NCBI RefSeq assembly: GCF_904846715.1
Contig: NZ_CAJHBU010000019.1
Coordinates: 1 to 60,260 of the forward strand
Origin: Psychrobacter vallis
Lineage (GTDB): Bacteria; Pseudomonadota; Gammaproteobacteria; Pseudomonadales; Moraxellaceae
Direction of reading: 5' to 3'
DNA: 60,260 bases
Numbering within the stretch: position 1 is the stretch's first letter; the number at the start of each line of letters is the position of its first letter. Below the pieces are notes generated by a model. It was not told the DNA's origin. It did no database searches and was given only the letters and a program-made list of their open reading frames with translations. Made by a program: the position numbers and the translations under genes. Shown in pieces: positions 45,721 to 56,268 of the stretch.

Positions 45721-45823
45721 AATCTACCCTTTAAGCTTAACGTTGTTCCAAAATCCATTGGATAATAATTTAGTGAGGTGAAGTAATATCTTCACAACAT
45801 TTAATTACAGAAAGTTACGTTGG

Positions 45824-45852
45824 ATAATACTTATCTAATTTAACTATTGCAA
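45824..45852 (-). promoter_or_regulatory. Probable promoter of the signalling operon
   Basis: On the minus strand TTGCAA, 17 bases, TATTAT; about 100 bases upstream of the solute-binding lipoprotein gene. It is the best sigma-70 match in the 262-base spacer. Confidence 0.5.
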
Positions 45853-45907
45853 TAATTATGTTTAGTTTTTACAAAAAATTTGTATAGTCAAAATAAAGCA
45901 CTAGACA

Positions 45908-45952
45908 TAAAAAAGGCATTGATACAGGGAGAGAGAGTATCAATGCCTTTTC
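45908..45952 (-). terminator. Terminator of the Bcr/CflA gene
   Basis: AAAAGGCATTGATAC/GTATCAATGCCTTTT stem of 15 bp with a purine-rich loop, then TTTTT on the minus strand. It insulates the signalling operon from upstream transcription. Confidence 0.85.
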
Positions 45953-45982
45953 AATGTAGGGCAAAAAAGTGCAGCTTAGAAT

Positions 45983-47242
45983 TTATTCAGCATCATCAAG
46001 ATTTAAATTACGGTCTATCTGCCAAATTAAAAAGGTACCAAGGCTCATCAGGGCAAACATAGCAATACCAATTTTGAGGACGGGGTTGACCGGAAACAGA
46101 TTTAACAACAAGCCACCGAATATACCGACCGAAAACATGAGCGAACCTTGCAGCGCACTTGCCATACCAGCACGGCGTTTTTGAAAGGCGAGCGCAATGG
46201 CAGAGGCATTCGGCTGGGTCAGACCCAAACCTGCAATACAAAAGAAAATACAGGCAAGCACCAATGGCAGCCAAGCATCAGTCCCCAAAAATAAACCTAT
46301 AAAAAACAACACGCCTGCCGAAATAACCTGCATCATCGCCCCAAAGCGTAGAATACTTAAAATACGAAAGCGATTGGTAAGCCATTGGTTCAGCTGGGTC
46401 AGACCCACGAAGCCCGCTGCATTCATTCCAAACAACCAGCCAAAGTGTGTCGCTGATACGCCATAAGTGTCCATAATCAACTCAGAGGCTGAGCTGATAT
46501 AAACAAACATCGCGCCCATCAGCAGACCGCCCCCAATCGCTGGATAATTAAAAGTGGGATCTTTTAATAGCTCCCAGTACTGGCTTAAGACTTCTTTGGC
46601 AGGACGCACATTACGATTTTCTTCAGTCAATGTTTCAAAAAAGAAAAACTTAGTGAGCAACAAATTAAGCGTACCAAAGGCTGCCAAAAACCAAAAAATC
46701 GAATGCCAGCTAAAAAATTGTAAAAATATCGCACCAAGCGAGGGGGCCAATATAGGAGCCAAACCCATAACCAAAATCATGATAGAAAAGGCTTTGGCCG
46801 TTTGTTTGGCAGTCAGACGATCACGAATCGCAGCCCGAGTCACCACTGCCCCCACACACGCGCCAAGTGCTTGCATGGTACGCCCAACAAACAATACATA
46901 TTCATTATTAGTGGTGGCACAAATAATGGAAGCGATAACATAGAGCGTCATACCGATATATAAAGGCTTCACTCGACCAACGCGATCACTAAATGGCCCA
47001 TAAAACAGCTGACCAAATACCAAGCCCAAAAAGTACGCTGGCACAGAGTTCGCCATAAACGCAGTTGATACCCCAAAATCATCTGCCATAGATGGCAACG
47101 CTGGCAGATACATATCGATAGATAATGGCCCTACCGCCACAATAAGCCCAAGCATCATAATCCATGCAACAGGCAAATCGGCCGAGCGCACTCGCTCAGA
47201 AGCGATGGGTTTATTGGGTAGGGAAGATTTTGGAGCAGACAT
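45983..47242 (-). CDS. Bcr/CflA-family multidrug efflux transporter (MFS)
   Basis: 419 residues with about twelve helices. Signature SIDMYLPALPSMADDFG at helix 1, GLVFGQLFYGPFSDRVGRVKPLYIGM (MFS motif A region) and MQALGACVGAVVTRAAIRDR identify the 12-TMS Bcr/CflA drug:proton antiporters. Substrate cannot be read from the sequence. Monocistronic between a 430-base spacer and a strong terminator. Confidence 0.93.
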   Translation of the reverse strand: MSAPKSSLPNKPIASERVRSADLPVAWIMMLGLIVAVGPLSIDMYLPALPSMADDFGVSTAFMANSVPAYFLGLVFGQLFYGPFSDRVGRVKPLYIGMTLYVIASIICATTNNEYVLFVGRTMQALGACVGAVVTRAAIRDRLTAKQTAKAFSIMILVMGLAPILAPSLGAIFLQFFSWHSIFWFLAAFGTLNLLLTKFFFFETLTEENRNVRPAKEVLSQYWELLKDPTFNYPAIGGGLLMGAMFVYISSASELIMDTYGVSATHFGWLFGMNAAGFVGLTQLNQWLTNRFRILSILRFGAMMQVISAGVLFFIGLFLGTDAWLPLVLACIFFCIAGLGLTQPNASAIALAFQKRRAGMASALQGSLMFSVGIFGGLLLNLFPVNPVLKIGIAMFALMSLGTFLIWQIDRNLNLDDAE

Positions 47243-47263
47243 ATTTAGACCATTTTATATAGT

Positions 47264-47344
47264 AGACTTCTTGCAAAAGCATCATTTTATTGACTGCTAC
47301 AAACAGCGCTTTAAAGACTAGCGACGACTTATTACAAGAAGTCT
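47264..47344. repeat. 81-bp inverted-repeat element
   Basis: AGACTTCTTG (47264-47273) is mirrored exactly as CAAGAAGTCT (47335-47344), extended outward by TAG/AGT-like bases. No reading frame lies inside. It may be a small non-autonomous element or a decayed transposon end. The rest of the 430-base space contains a TTTAAAGTGAATCGACTATA segment near 47612 resembling the tail of the palindromic family. Confidence 0.5.
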
Positions 47345-47672
47345 AGTGACTGTTATTTTATTATTCTTGCTTGTTTTATTTTTGGCATTTATTCAACGTT
47401 GAAAAACGCCTCTCTGATAATAGCGTATGTTGGCATGCATTTGTGCTGGCGGACAGTGTTATATCGTAATACCTGCCTGCATTTCAAGAGATGTATGACA
47501 GTAATAAAACAAACCCCAACAACCAGACACAATCACCTAAAGTCTCAAAATATAGTCCATCCAAAAAAATATCTTAAATAGCTCAATCTTTTGTAATAGC
47601 ATTCACTTTTTTTAAAGTGAATCGACTATACACTTAAACACGTTAAACAAACATTTTTTAACAAAAAGTCGA

Positions 47673-48485
47673 TTAGCCGAATTGACGCTTGGCAAACGCT
47701 GTACTGGCTTGTTTGGCTTTTCTGAGCGCCAGCTTACGATTGCGACCAAGCATCATTTTAATCTGCCATAATTTTTCTTTATATAGCGTTGTCGCAGGCT
47801 GCTGATACATGGCGTTAATCACACGTTTACTCGCCAACACAGCATCAGGAGAACGCTCGGCAAATTCGGCAGCCAGTTGCTGTGCCTGTTCGAGTGGCGT
47901 CTCACTACAATGACTGATTAGACCCAGCTCATGGCCTTTATTGGCATCAATAATACGAGCGCTCATTGCCAGCTCTTTTAAGATATCCTCTCGTACAACC
48001 CCAAACGCTGATTGGGTCAAACCCATATCCGGTACCAAGCCCCACTTGGCCTCCATAATAGATAACTTGCAATCAGGGTGGCTAATTCGCACATCACAAG
48101 CGAGTGCCAATTGGAGACCTGCCCCAATACAATAACCTTCTAAAACCGCAATAACAGGGACAGGCACATCACGCCACACAAGACAAACGCGTTGAAAAGC
48201 ACTCTGCCAAGGCTTTATAAGCTCCCAAAGGGCAAACGCTTGATTTTTTGGATGGTTTAAATCACCCAAGTCGATGCCCGCACAAAACGTCTTTTCTGCG
48301 CCATTTAAAATGACTGCTCGTATGGTTTTGTCTTTGCTAACGCGACCAGCCACGGCAATCAGCTCATTGATGACCTGAAAACTCATGGCATTTTTTTTAT
48401 GAGGACGGTTTAAGGTAACCGTTAAGATAGTATCGGTGATACTAACTTGTAGGGTTTCATACTGGTAAGTGGCAACTGTGTTCAT
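47673..48485 (-). CDS. Enoyl-CoA hydratase/isomerase (crotonase) family protein
   Basis: 270 residues from the ATG at 48485, which has AAGGA 5 bases upstream. Crotonase motifs: oxyanion-hole CAGIDLGDL and GYCIGAGLQLALACDVRIS; acidic residues in SIMEAKWGLVPDMG fit isomerase-type members (dienoyl-CoA isomerase-like) as well as hydratases. The substrate is not certain. The 47673 end is followed by the inverted-repeat region, not by a clear terminator. Confidence 0.9.
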   Translation of the reverse strand: MNTVATYQYETLQVSITDTILTVTLNRPHKKNAMSFQVINELIAVAGRVSKDKTIRAVILNGAEKTFCAGIDLGDLNHPKNQAFALWELIKPWQSAFQRVCLVWRDVPVPVIAVLEGYCIGAGLQLALACDVRISHPDCKLSIMEAKWGLVPDMGLTQSAFGVVREDILKELAMSARIIDANKGHELGLISHCSETPLEQAQQLAAEFAERSPDAVLASKRVINAMYQQPATTLYKEKLWQIKMMLGRNRKLALRKAKQASTAFAKRQFG

Positions 48486-48655
48486 AACCATCCTTATGAG
48501 AGAATAAATATATAGTCGAAGTCGTAACGACTTATAGGTACGTTAACTATAGCGTTGATAGTCGCAATATTAACAGGCTTACCTCTGTTCTACTTCAGCA
48601 ACAACTGACTGCCACGGCATTCTCTACAAGATTGCTAACAACTATTTTTTTCAAT

Positions 48656-51600
48656 TTATATCATTTTCCACGTCATATCATTTTCACTTAAGCGGTGATA
48701 ATTGAGCTGAGGATAGAAAGACAAATCTAGCATTTGTAAGTTATTTAACGCTATTAATAATGCCTCATAGTAAGGTTCAAGCATCGCAAACTGTGCCGGT
48801 GTGGTGTGCTGGACATTCAATAAGCATTTATCTTCTAAATCTTGGCTGGCTTGACGTAATTGCGGCACACCAGTGTAACGACTGCCGCCCAATATACGAT
48901 GGGAGATTTGTGCCAACATATAACGATCTCGTGTTTCCCACGCTTGCGTCAATGCATGCTTTTCATTGTCAATGGTATCAAGCATCATAATGATAAGTTT
49001 GGCTGCCAGATCCGGTTTATTCGCGGAGCGAGTGAGCGCGTCTTGCCAATCTAAAATATCTAGAGTATTACTATAACTAACACTTAAATGATTGCGACTA
49101 AGCTGGGTTGCGCCGCTTGCCTCTGCTGTAAGCTCATCATGAGAGCTGTCCACAGAGTTTTTAGGCGGATGCAATAGTGACGATGACCCCTGTTTTTGCA
49201 AGCGTAGACTTTCATAGCGCGGCTGAGTATTGCGCGGCGTTTCTCGTCTATAGTCCTCACGAGGCTGGCTATCACGCAAGTAATCATCCCGAATTTTTTT
49301 CAGTGATAAAGGTCGAGTAGTTTTTGGCTGATTGGTTATATCAGAGGCGCTGGTGCGATTACTCTCATTATTTTTAACCATAGGATACGCAATGACGGTA
49401 GAGTCTGAAGGCCAAGTTGAATAGTTTTCAGCGTCGCTATTTTGCAATACCGTGGTTGATAAATCGTTCAAGTCAATCGCTTGCGGATCAGTGCTGTGTA
49501 GAGTGGAGTCAGGTAGCGCCAACTGTGCTGTGGTCGTTGTGCGACCAAGCCATTTTTGTAGCACTTGCAATAACTGAGGCTGGCTAATGGGCTTACCCAC
49601 ATAGTCATTGATACCACTAGCGATAAGCTTGTCACGCTCGTCAGCCAAACCATGCGCAGTCAAAGCAATGATAGGTATGCGGCTGTCATCGTTCTCAATG
49701 TTGCGGATTTGGCGTGCCGCTTCATGACCTGACATACGTGGCATTTGAATATCCATAAATATTAAATCAATATTATTTTTATCCTGAGTCGCGCCTTTGT
49801 CATCCACGCTCGCTTCTTCATAAAGCGTACTATTTGCTTTTTTACTGACCTCATCACGGGTTTCAGCTTTAGAAAGTTGGGTTTTATTTGAGAGACTTTG
49901 TTTGTCGTTTTTAGTGGTTTTGAGGTTTTTGGTTTGTTGTTTGCTGATAATCTCTATGGCATCAAAACCACTACTCGCTGTAATCACCTGAATCCCAAGC
50001 TCGCTCAGCAACGCATCAAGCACCAGTAGATTGGGTAGATGGTCATCTACTGCTAGTACAGTCACTCCTTTCCAACGAGGTTCTTGCATGCTCTTTGGAA
50101 TGCTGCGATTTTGGGTATCCAGCATGGCGTAGAGCTGTCTTTTGTCTAGTGGCTCATACAGTATATTGGCATGATAACGATTCAATAGTGCTTGGTCAGC
50201 GGCTACTTGATAGCCAAACACCGCAAGCTTGCCTTGATAATGGAGACGAATCTGTTTGAGTAGCGCCATCATGTCGTCTTGCGTATCATCGTCAACGATG
50301 ACCCAATCCCAATAGTTGCCATGCTCTTTTAGTGACTCAAGCACTCCGGGCAGTGAGTTGGCTTGGGTCAGTTTAATCGGTAAATACTGTAAGCTGGCTT
50401 TGAGCACTTGGATAGACGCGGTGTGATTGATCCACACCAAAACATTGAATTCATCGGTAGCACTCGCCAGTGGCGCTAACACTGGCAGATCAATGGTTTG
50501 ACCAGTGTCGGCTTCTAACACATCAACGTGCGCTGGCATACGAAACCAAAAAGTCGCGCCTTGATTGGCAATGTTTTCTTGAGCATTGTCATGAAAGCCA
50601 ATATCGCCGCCCATCAACCGCGTCAATTGCTTAGAGATGACCAGACCCAATCCTGTACCACCGTATTGACGAGTGATTGAGGGGTCGCCTTGGCTAAAGC
50701 TTTGGAACAGCATTTTTTGATCCGCTAAAGAGATCCCTTTGCCGCTGTCTTGCACACTAATCATCAAGTAATTGTCTCGGTGATCGTCCAAGCTGACGCG
50801 CACCACCACATCCCCACTATCAGTAAACTTAATCGCATTACCGACAATATTGGTCAATACTTGTTTGAGACGTAGCGCATCGCCATTGATGCGCATTGGC
50901 ACATCGTTGTAAAACAATACTGCCATGCGTAGGCCTTTTTCAGCCGACACCGGTGAGAGCATATCGACCACATCATAAATGGTGTCATAAAGGTCAAACT
51001 CATGGCGATCAAGTACCAGTTTACCCGCCTCAATCTTAGAAAAATCCAAGACATCATTTACCAAAGCAAGCAAATGGGCAGAGGACTTGCGGATAGTCTG
51101 TACGTACAAGTCCTGTTCAGGATTCAACTCTCCATGGCGTGCCAGCAAATTAATAAAGCCATCAATACTGTTGAGCGGTGTGCGCAGTTCGTGACTGATA
51201 TTGGCCAAAAACGCAGATTTGGCTTGGCTGGTGGAGATGGCGGCATCACGCGCATTACGAATAGAGATGTTTTGCATTTCCATCTCGTCAAACGCAAGGC
51301 GCAAATCATCTTCCGTTTGTTCGGCATGATCCTTAAGTTCTTGAAAACTTCTGTGCAGACGACGTAACGTTTTGACCAAGTCTTGCTGCAATAAATTCAG
51401 TTCACCATCCGACTCAACGGGAATGGGCTGATACAGATTGTCGACATGGGTACGTTGCAGCTGCAAACGTAGCTCATAGATTGGGGCTATCCAGCGTTTT
51501 GAATAAATATTCAAGCTCAGTAATAAAATCAAAATAGTGAACAAACCCGTAATCACCAGTGCCATGGCAATACGATAACGCGCAATGTAGAGTGGCTCGT

Positions 51601-52123
51601 TGTCCATATCGACGAGCAGCCACAGCTTTTGTCCTGCATATTCTCCTAGCACACTGCCATAGGCAGTACCAATAGGGGTTGGTTTTTGTGATAAAAAGTC
51701 TTCTTCTACATTTATTAAAGGCCATGCTTCACTCAGTCCATAGCCTACTGTTGCCAGTATTTGATTGTCCTCGTTAATGATTGCGATACGCTGTACATGT
51801 TGCTCAGACTGCATACGACCTAGCTTATCTTGCACACTTTTCAGCTCAGTTATTTCTACTGTCGGTGTATCATCTGCATTCACTTCACTGTCAGCTGGCT
51901 GACTCGCTTGCTCTAATAACTCAGGAATCAGCTCAGCAATTTCGGGAGCATAACGAATGAGCACCGCTTCGGCCAGCACCTCTTGCTCTGAATTGCTAGC
52001 GCGCATGGTTTCGTAAAAAACCAAAATACCGCCGACCGCTGCCAACACACAAATGGGCAAAAACACCAATATGATGAGCTGACCGTATGCACTACTGGTA
52101 TCAAAACGTTTTTTGTGTGCCAT
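48656..52123 (-). CDS. barA: Hybrid sensor kinase BarA/GacS
   Basis: 1155 residues. Two helices (about 14-36 and 183-205) enclose a periplasmic domain; HAMP follows, then HisKA with His311 (FLANISHELRTPLNSIDGF) and HATPase (GNAIKFTDSG, VQDSGKGI, YGGTGLGLVISKQL). A first receiver (about 558-668) is degenerate. The second receiver (about 687-860) has Asp791 (LIFMDIQMPRMSG) but carries an insertion of about 50 residues (730-783) before that strand. A long linker (862-1020) leads to the HPt with His1075 (AQISHRILGGSRYTG). This is the BarA/GacS layout that controls GacA/UvrY and carbon storage regulation. It diverges from cysM, a neighbour also recalled beside gacS in Pseudomonas. Confidence 0.92.
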   Translation of the reverse strand: MAHKKRFDTSSAYGQLIILVFLPICVLAAVGGILVFYETMRASNSEQEVLAEAVLIRYAPEIAELIPELLEQASQPADSEVNADDTPTVEITELKSVQDKLGRMQSEQHVQRIAIINEDNQILATVGYGLSEAWPLINVEEDFLSQKPTPIGTAYGSVLGEYAGQKLWLLVDMDNEPLYIARYRIAMALVITGLFTILILLLSLNIYSKRWIAPIYELRLQLQRTHVDNLYQPIPVESDGELNLLQQDLVKTLRRLHRSFQELKDHAEQTEDDLRLAFDEMEMQNISIRNARDAAISTSQAKSAFLANISHELRTPLNSIDGFINLLARHGELNPEQDLYVQTIRKSSAHLLALVNDVLDFSKIEAGKLVLDRHEFDLYDTIYDVVDMLSPVSAEKGLRMAVLFYNDVPMRINGDALRLKQVLTNIVGNAIKFTDSGDVVVRVSLDDHRDNYLMISVQDSGKGISLADQKMLFQSFSQGDPSITRQYGGTGLGLVISKQLTRLMGGDIGFHDNAQENIANQGATFWFRMPAHVDVLEADTGQTIDLPVLAPLASATDEFNVLVWINHTASIQVLKASLQYLPIKLTQANSLPGVLESLKEHGNYWDWVIVDDDTQDDMMALLKQIRLHYQGKLAVFGYQVAADQALLNRYHANILYEPLDKRQLYAMLDTQNRSIPKSMQEPRWKGVTVLAVDDHLPNLLVLDALLSELGIQVITASSGFDAIEIISKQQTKNLKTTKNDKQSLSNKTQLSKAETRDEVSKKANSTLYEEASVDDKGATQDKNNIDLIFMDIQMPRMSGHEAARQIRNIENDDSRIPIIALTAHGLADERDKLIASGINDYVGKPISQPQLLQVLQKWLGRTTTTAQLALPDSTLHSTDPQAIDLNDLSTTVLQNSDAENYSTWPSDSTVIAYPMVKNNESNRTSASDITNQPKTTRPLSLKKIRDDYLRDSQPREDYRRETPRNTQPRYESLRLQKQGSSSLLHPPKNSVDSSHDELTAEASGATQLSRNHLSVSYSNTLDILDWQDALTRSANKPDLAAKLIIMMLDTIDNEKHALTQAWETRDRYMLAQISHRILGGSRYTGVPQLRQASQDLEDKCLLNVQHTTPAQFAMLEPYYEALLIALNNLQMLDLSFYPQLNYHRLSENDMTWKMI

Positions 52124-52575
52124 GCTAGCGTTACTCTCTACTGGGGTTTGTGCTAGGTATAAATAACAGTGACAAGCTGCTAGTCATCGTTAAACTCTAT
52201 CTATTTTGGGTATTTTAACAGCATTTATACGCATAGAGGTCATCATCACCGATCATTACTAATAAATGAATTGCTAACAAATGAGATGACTCGAACGCAT
52301 GTCAATTGTCTGGCCATGTTTAGATACCTCTCATTTACCAAAATTTCTGCATGCCCTCAGCGTAGCCAAAAACAAAATGATATAATGACGCAACCTCTTA
52401 CTTGTCACCAGTTTTTGTAAAAACCGTCAGCTTATGTTGATATAGTCTATTCACAGTATAAAAATAATGCGAAAAACATATTACTGCTATAAAGCCGTTA
52501 TTTAGAAATCAAAACTCTATTTAAAAAATACGCCTTTACCCGACAATCAATTTTGGAAACCCATAAGGATACCCT
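52124..52575. other. 452-base divergent intergenic region (barA-cysM)
   Basis: AT-rich spacer that must hold promoters for both divergent genes. I see no gene, strong terminator or member of the repeat family in it. Confidence 0.4.
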
Positions 52576-53565
52576 ATGTCCGCTACGGCCATGTCAAACG
52601 CCAACTTTATCACTCAAGTCACGACCCTTGCTGATTGCGTCGGTCAAACGCCATTGGTCAGATTACAGCGCCTACCTGAACAAGCCCACGTTACCAATGG
52701 TGCGGCATTATTGGCCAAACTTGAAGGTAATAATCCAGCTGGCTCTGTCAAAGACCGTCCTGCCTTTAATATGATTTATCAAGCAGAACAACGCGGTGAT
52801 ATCAAACCTGGTGACATGTTAATCGAAGCCACCAGCGGCAATACGGGCATTGCTTTAGCCATGGTAGCAGCCATGCGTGGCTATCCAATCACATTACTGA
52901 TGCCAACCAACTCAACCCAAGAACGCAAAGATGCGATGATTGCTTATGGTGCCACGCTAATTGACGTAGATGAAGGCATGGAAGTGGCACGTGATTTGGC
53001 TTTACAAATGCAGGCGAATGGTAAAGGCATCGTTTTAGATCAATTTAACAACCCAGACAACAGCAAAGCCCATTACCTGACCACAGGCCCTGAGCTATGG
53101 GCACAAACTGACGGTAAAATTACGCATTTTATAAGCTCCATGGGTACTACGGGTACTATCACGGGTGTTTCACGATACTTAAAAGAACAAAATCCAGACA
53201 TCAAAATTATCGGGCTTCAGCCTGACGAGGATGCCTCTATTGCTGGTATCCGTCGCTGGCCTGCCGCCTATATGCCAGGCATCTTTGATGCAGATTTGGT
53301 CGATGAAATCATGGATATCGATCAGCACATTGCAGAAATTTATATGCGCAAACTGGCCAAAACCGAAGGTATCTTTGCGGGTGTGTCTTCAGGCGCAGCG
53401 GCATGGGCAGCACTGCAAGTGGCTAAAGAAAACCCTAATGCCGTTATCGCTTTTATTGTTTGCGATCGTGGCGATCGTTACTTATCGACAGGTCTCTATA
53501 GTATTGATGACAGCAATGTTGATGATAGCGTAGACGAAGCAGCACCGTCATTTCATAAAAAGTAA
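52576..53565 (+). CDS. cysM: Cysteine synthase B
   Basis: 329 residues; PLP enzyme making cysteine from O-acetylserine with sulfide or thiosulfate. PLP Lys59 in NPAGSVKDRPA, SGNTGIALAMVAA and GVSSGAAAWAALQVA (phosphate loop) are present. The RRWPAAYMPGIFD stretch is of CysM rather than CysK type. AAGGATA precedes the ATG. Confidence 0.95.
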   Translation: MSATAMSNANFITQVTTLADCVGQTPLVRLQRLPEQAHVTNGAALLAKLEGNNPAGSVKDRPAFNMIYQAEQRGDIKPGDMLIEATSGNTGIALAMVAAMRGYPITLLMPTNSTQERKDAMIAYGATLIDVDEGMEVARDLALQMQANGKGIVLDQFNNPDNSKAHYLTTGPELWAQTDGKITHFISSMGTTGTITGVSRYLKEQNPDIKIIGLQPDEDASIAGIRRWPAAYMPGIFDADLVDEIMDIDQHIAEIYMRKLAKTEGIFAGVSSGAAAWAALQVAKENPNAVIAFIVCDRGDRYLSTGLYSIDDSNVDDSVDEAAPSFHKK

Positions 53566-53572
53566 TGTTAAT

Positions 53573-53662
53573 CTCAGAAATTAAAGTAGCAAGAAAAACG
53601 AGTGCAAGTACTACACATGGTAGGCTAAGCGAGTTTGACGCAGCTAATCGTTATTTTCTGAG
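53573..53662. repeat. 90-bp inverted-repeat region after cysM
   Basis: CTCAGAAA (53573-53580) is mirrored at 53655-53662 (TTTCTGAG). The interior AAGTAGCAAGAAAAACGAGTG and the outer AGTTTGGTATAAG resemble parts of the palindromic family, but the shared core is not found. Confidence 0.4.
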
Positions 53663-53696
53663 TTTGGTATAAGATTTTAAACAGTCAGGACTACCT

Positions 53697-54521
53697 ATGC
53701 CACAAGCTCTACCATCCGACCCTATCTTAGTCTTTGATATTGAGACCGTCGCTGATATTGATGCAGCTCGCCGTATTTATCCGCAATTGGCGGATCTAAA
53801 TGATACGGATGCATTAAGTGCATTGACTGCGATACGCACACAAGAGGCTGGACACGATTTTATGCGCTTGCCATTACAGCGCATCGTCTGTATTTCTGCC
53901 CTTTATATCAAAGATGGCAAATTATCGTTATTTTCGTTGACAGCAGATAAGTTTGACGAAAAAGACATTATTGCCAAGTTTTTTCGAGCATTTAGTGATC
54001 TTGAAAAGCTGCCACAGCTCATCAGCTGGAATGGCTCAGGTTTTGATATTCCGGTGCTCATATATCGTGCCATGCAGTATGATTTGTCCGCACCGTGGTT
54101 GTTTGAAGAAGGCGCGCGCATCAAAAACATGCGCTTTGATAATTATGTCAATCGCTTCCACACGCGCCATCTTGATTTGATGGACAGATTTAGCCAATAC
54201 GGTGCCAGTCGCCGCGAAGCGATGGATGTGGTTGCAAGTTTATATGGCCTACCGGGCAAAACAGATGTCGATGGCAGTATGGTTGGCGATCTCGTTAGCA
54301 ATGGCGACTGGCAGACGCTATCGATATATTGTGAGTCTGATGTCATGAATACTTGGCTGATCTATTTGCGCTGGTTGCGTTTGACGGGAGAGCTGTCTTC
54401 CACAGATTTTGATGCTTGGCAACAGCAGAGCTATGATTATCTGGCAAAGTATACCCAAGCAGATGGCAGTCCACGCCATCAAGAATTCATTGCAGATTGG
54501 TCGTCTGCACCCAAATCATAA
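53697..54521 (+). CDS. PolB-like 3'-5' exonuclease (DnaQ-like fold)
   Basis: 274 residues. ExoI: Asp14-x-Glu16 in VFDIETVAD. ExoII: SWNGSGFDIPVL. ExoIII: YCESDVMNTWLIYLRW. Together these give the four acidic residues of an active DEDD exonuclease, of the predicted PolB-related exonuclease family (DUF2218/PF10108-type). Its cellular role is not established. It lies between cysM and rlmD in the same direction. Confidence 0.87.
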   Translation: MPQALPSDPILVFDIETVADIDAARRIYPQLADLNDTDALSALTAIRTQEAGHDFMRLPLQRIVCISALYIKDGKLSLFSLTADKFDEKDIIAKFFRAFSDLEKLPQLISWNGSGFDIPVLIYRAMQYDLSAPWLFEEGARIKNMRFDNYVNRFHTRHLDLMDRFSQYGASRREAMDVVASLYGLPGKTDVDGSMVGDLVSNGDWQTLSIYCESDVMNTWLIYLRWLRLTGELSSTDFDAWQQQSYDYLAKYTQADGSPRHQEFIADWSSAPKS

Positions 54522-54600
54522 AACACCGTATTACCAATAATGGCTGTTACCCTTATTACCCTATTTTTAGTTATTTATCATTTATTATTAAGGCAGGTTT

Positions 54601-56154
54601 ATGCAACCCACCGATTCAAAAACATCACCAACACTTGATTCCACGCAAGATGCCGTGCAAAAAGCCAACGATACTCAAGCCATTGTTATTCCACCTAATA
54701 AGAAAAAATCCAAACCCTCACCAAAGACGCGTCGTCGTCTAAAAGATGCAGAGCCGATTCCGTTTAATATTGATGGCTTATCGCACGATGGTCGCGGCGT
54801 TGCCATCTATGGCAATGGCTTTGGTATTGACGATGGCCACGCTGAAGACAAGCATGGCAAAAAAATCTTTGTCAGTTTTGCCCTACCGGGTGAAAGTGCA
54901 CTAGTTAAAATCACCAATAGCCGTGCGAGCTTTGAAGAAGGCGATGCCATTAGCATCACTGCCAACCCTAACCCTGAACGCGCCGTACCACCCTGCCCGC
55001 ATTTCGGTGTTTGCGGTGGTTGTAATTTGCAGCACTGGGAGCCTGCAGGACAAATCAACTTCAAACAATCTGTACTGGCTGAAATGCTTATGCATCAAGC
55101 CAATGTAGCACCAGATCATTGGCTTGAGCCGGTAGTTGGCGACCGTTTAGGTTATCGCACTAAAGCTCGATTGGGCGTCCGTTATGTCGTCAAAAAAGAA
55201 ACGGCGTTGGTCGGTTTTCGTGAGCGCTCAAGCAATTTTTTAGCCGAGCTAAACGAGTGTCATATCTTAGACCCACGGATTGGTTTTGAGATTGAAAACT
55301 TAAAAACGCTGATTAGCACATTAGAGAGCCGTGACAAGATTGCCCAGCTTGAATTGGCCATGGGTGAGCAAATACCTGAACTGCCCGATGGTAATCAACC
55401 TGTTGCTCTTATTGTGCGCAACTTGGAACCGTTGTCAGATGCTGATATCGATAAGCTAAAAGTATTTTTTGCTGCCCGCAATTGGCAACTATATTTACAG
55501 TCTAAGGGCGTTGATAGCATTCAGCGTATTGCCTTAACAGATGATGATGACATGAGCCAGCAGTTTGGACGCTTGTATTATCAATTGCCAGAGTATGATC
55601 TCACTTTTGAGTTTATCCCTACTGACTTTACGCAAGTCAACTTGTCTGTAAACCGTCAAATGACCAAACTTGCTTGTGACTTGTTAGACTTAAAAGCAGG
55701 TGAACGCGTACTGGATCTGTTTAGTGGACTGGGCAATTTTAGCTTGCCGTTAGCGCGCTTGGTTGGTGAAACAGGCTCGGTTATTGGTGTTGAAGGTAGT
55801 GAAGCCATGACCGCACGCGCCGCTGATAATGCACGTCGCAATGGCATAAACAATACTGAATTTTATAGCCAAGACTTGACGCAAGACTGCACTGACAAAC
55901 CTTGGGCCAATCAAGGCTTTGATGCGCTATTGATTGACCCACCGCGTTCTGGTGCGTGGGAAATTATGCAGTATTTGCCTAAATTCAATGCCGAGCGCAT
56001 CGTTTATGTGTCGTGCAATCCTGCAACACTTGCCCGCGATACAAAAGCATTGTTAGAGCAAGGCTATCGTTTGACTCATGCGGGCGTGATGGATATGTTT
56101 TGCCATACGGGTCATGTTGAGTCAATTGCTCGTTTTGAGAAAATAGCCATTTAA
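54601..56154 (+). CDS. rlmD: 23S rRNA (uracil-1939-C5)-methyltransferase
   Basis: 517 residues. Methylates U1939 of 23S rRNA. A basic N-terminal extension ([20 protein letters not shown]) precedes the TRAM domain ([14 protein letters not shown]). The 4Fe-4S cysteines are [10 protein letters not shown] plus the Cys in NECHI. The methyltransferase shows [16 protein letters not shown] (SAM), LIDPPRSG and the catalytic [10 protein letters not shown]. Gene order with cysM and relA matches Pseudomonas. ATG at 54601 follows AAGGCAGGTTT. Confidence 0.95.
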   Translation: MQPTDSKTSPTLDSTQDAVQKANDTQAIVIPPNKKKSKPSPKTRRRLKDAEPIPFNIDGLSHDGRGVAIYGNGFGIDDGHAEDKHGKKIFVSFALPGESALVKITNSRASFEEGDAISITANPNPERAVPPCPHFGVCGGCNLQHWEPAGQINFKQSVLAEMLMHQANVAPDHWLEPVVGDRLGYRTKARLGVRYVVKKETALVGFRERSSNFLAELNECHILDPRIGFEIENLKTLISTLESRDKIAQLELAMGEQIPELPDGNQPVALIVRNLEPLSDADIDKLKVFFAARNWQLYLQSKGVDSIQRIALTDDDDMSQQFGRLYYQLPEYDLTFEFIPTDFTQVNLSVNRQMTKLACDLLDLKAGERVLDLFSGLGNFSLPLARLVGETGSVIGVEGSEAMTARAADNARRNGINNTEFYSQDLTQDCTDKPWANQGFDALLIDPPRSGAWEIMQYLPKFNAERIVYVSCNPATLARDTKALLEQGYRLTHAGVMDMFCHTGHVESIARFEKIAI

Positions 56155-56185
56155 TTTTTTCTTTGTCAAACGAGCCATTTAAAAT

Positions 56186-56268
56186 AAAAAATAGCCGTAT
56201 TTATAGTCATTGATGCTTACTGAAAATTTCGATTAAGCGCTACTAATAAATAACGGCTATTTATTCTG
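56186..56268. repeat. Inverted repeat downstream of rlmD
   Basis: AAATAGCCGTATTTAT and ATAAATAACGGCTATTT form an imperfect stem around about 48 bases. It may end rlmD transcription, though the T-run is poor. The rest of the 383-base spacer before relA has a TATAAT at 56503-56508, a plausible -10 for relA with no good -35. Confidence 0.4.

Noticed and set aside
47399..47581. 60-residue plus-strand frame between the exporter and crotonase genes
   Set aside because: No ribosome binding site, unusual composition and no family resemblance; chance frame in AT-rich spacer.
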